NCBI GenBank assembly: GCA_029879605.1
Contig: JAOUQA010000165.1
Coordinates: 1-5,493, forward strand
Direction: 5' to 3'
Length of the DNA: 5,493 nucleotides
From: Gammaproteobacteria bacterium
GTDB lineage: Bacteria; Pseudomonadota; Gammaproteobacteria; SZUA-229
Shown: in pieces, positions 5,443 through 5,493 of the stretch
How positions within the stretch are numbered: the first letter of the stretch is position 1
How the letters are laid out: each line of letters opens with the position of its first letter
Notes under the pieces: generated by a model
What the model saw: only the letters and a program-made list of their open reading frames with translations
Told to the model about the DNA's origin: nothing
The model's database searches: none
Translations under genes and position numbers: made by a program

Positions 5443-5493
5443 CTACTTAAACTTTAGCTGTTGACTGGCTAAATCATTGATAGCAGTTTTCAA
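5443..5493 (-). CDS. possible C-terminal end of a further minus-strand gene
   Basis: From the right edge the minus strand is open for 16 codons (LKTAINDLASQQLKFK) and ends at TAG (5443-5445), 56 bp before the methyltransferase start. The other two minus frames meet stops almost at once. The residue mix is plausible for the tail of a helical protein, but 16 codons is far too short to identify a family or to exclude chance. Confidence 0.25.
   Translation of the reverse strand: MKTAINDLASQQLKFK

Overview
The window looks like ordinary chromosomal sequence of a moderately AT-rich gammaproteobacterium. This rests on the gene types: a monofunctional GT51 transglycosylase (MtgA), a DUF1631 protein (a family I know mainly from beta- and gammaproteobacteria), an exported START-domain protein, and a DinB-like Y-family polymerase. 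I see no phage, transposon, CRISPR, tRNA or rRNA signature. The genus cannot be fixed from the sequence.

Layout: positions 1-1172 (+) hold a two-gene unit. It consists of the C-terminal part of a Y-family translesion DNA polymerase, cut by the left edge, and, 14 bp later, a very compact SRAP/YedK-like protein that keeps the N-terminal catalytic cysteine. Positions 1173-1400 are non-coding, with a weak promoter candidate, an FNR/CRP-like dyad and short repeats. Positions 1401-2807 (+) encode a short DUF1631 protein. Its stop codon directly abuts the stop codon of mtgA (2808-3551, -). Upstream of mtgA on the same strand is a 105-residue protein of unknown function (3638-3955, -). A 111-bp gap then separates that gene from a divergent START-domain protein with a signal peptide (4067-4714, +). 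This gene converges on a SAM-dependent methyltransferase (4745-5386, -), with a small hairpin between the two. The last 107 bp hold the methyltransferase's ribosome-binding site and perhaps the tail of another minus-strand gene.

Functionally the window falls into unrelated pieces. The left unit is about DNA damage tolerance: the polymerase copies past lesions, and the SRAP-like partner may shield abasic sites covalently. MtgA polymerises peptidoglycan strands at the inner membrane. The START protein is probably a periplasmic lipid or hydrophobic-ligand binder. The DUF1631 protein and the 105-residue protein have no defined role. The most notable item is the polymerase/mini-SRAP pair, because the SRAP member is about 60% of the length of YedK and appears to have lost one active-site residue.
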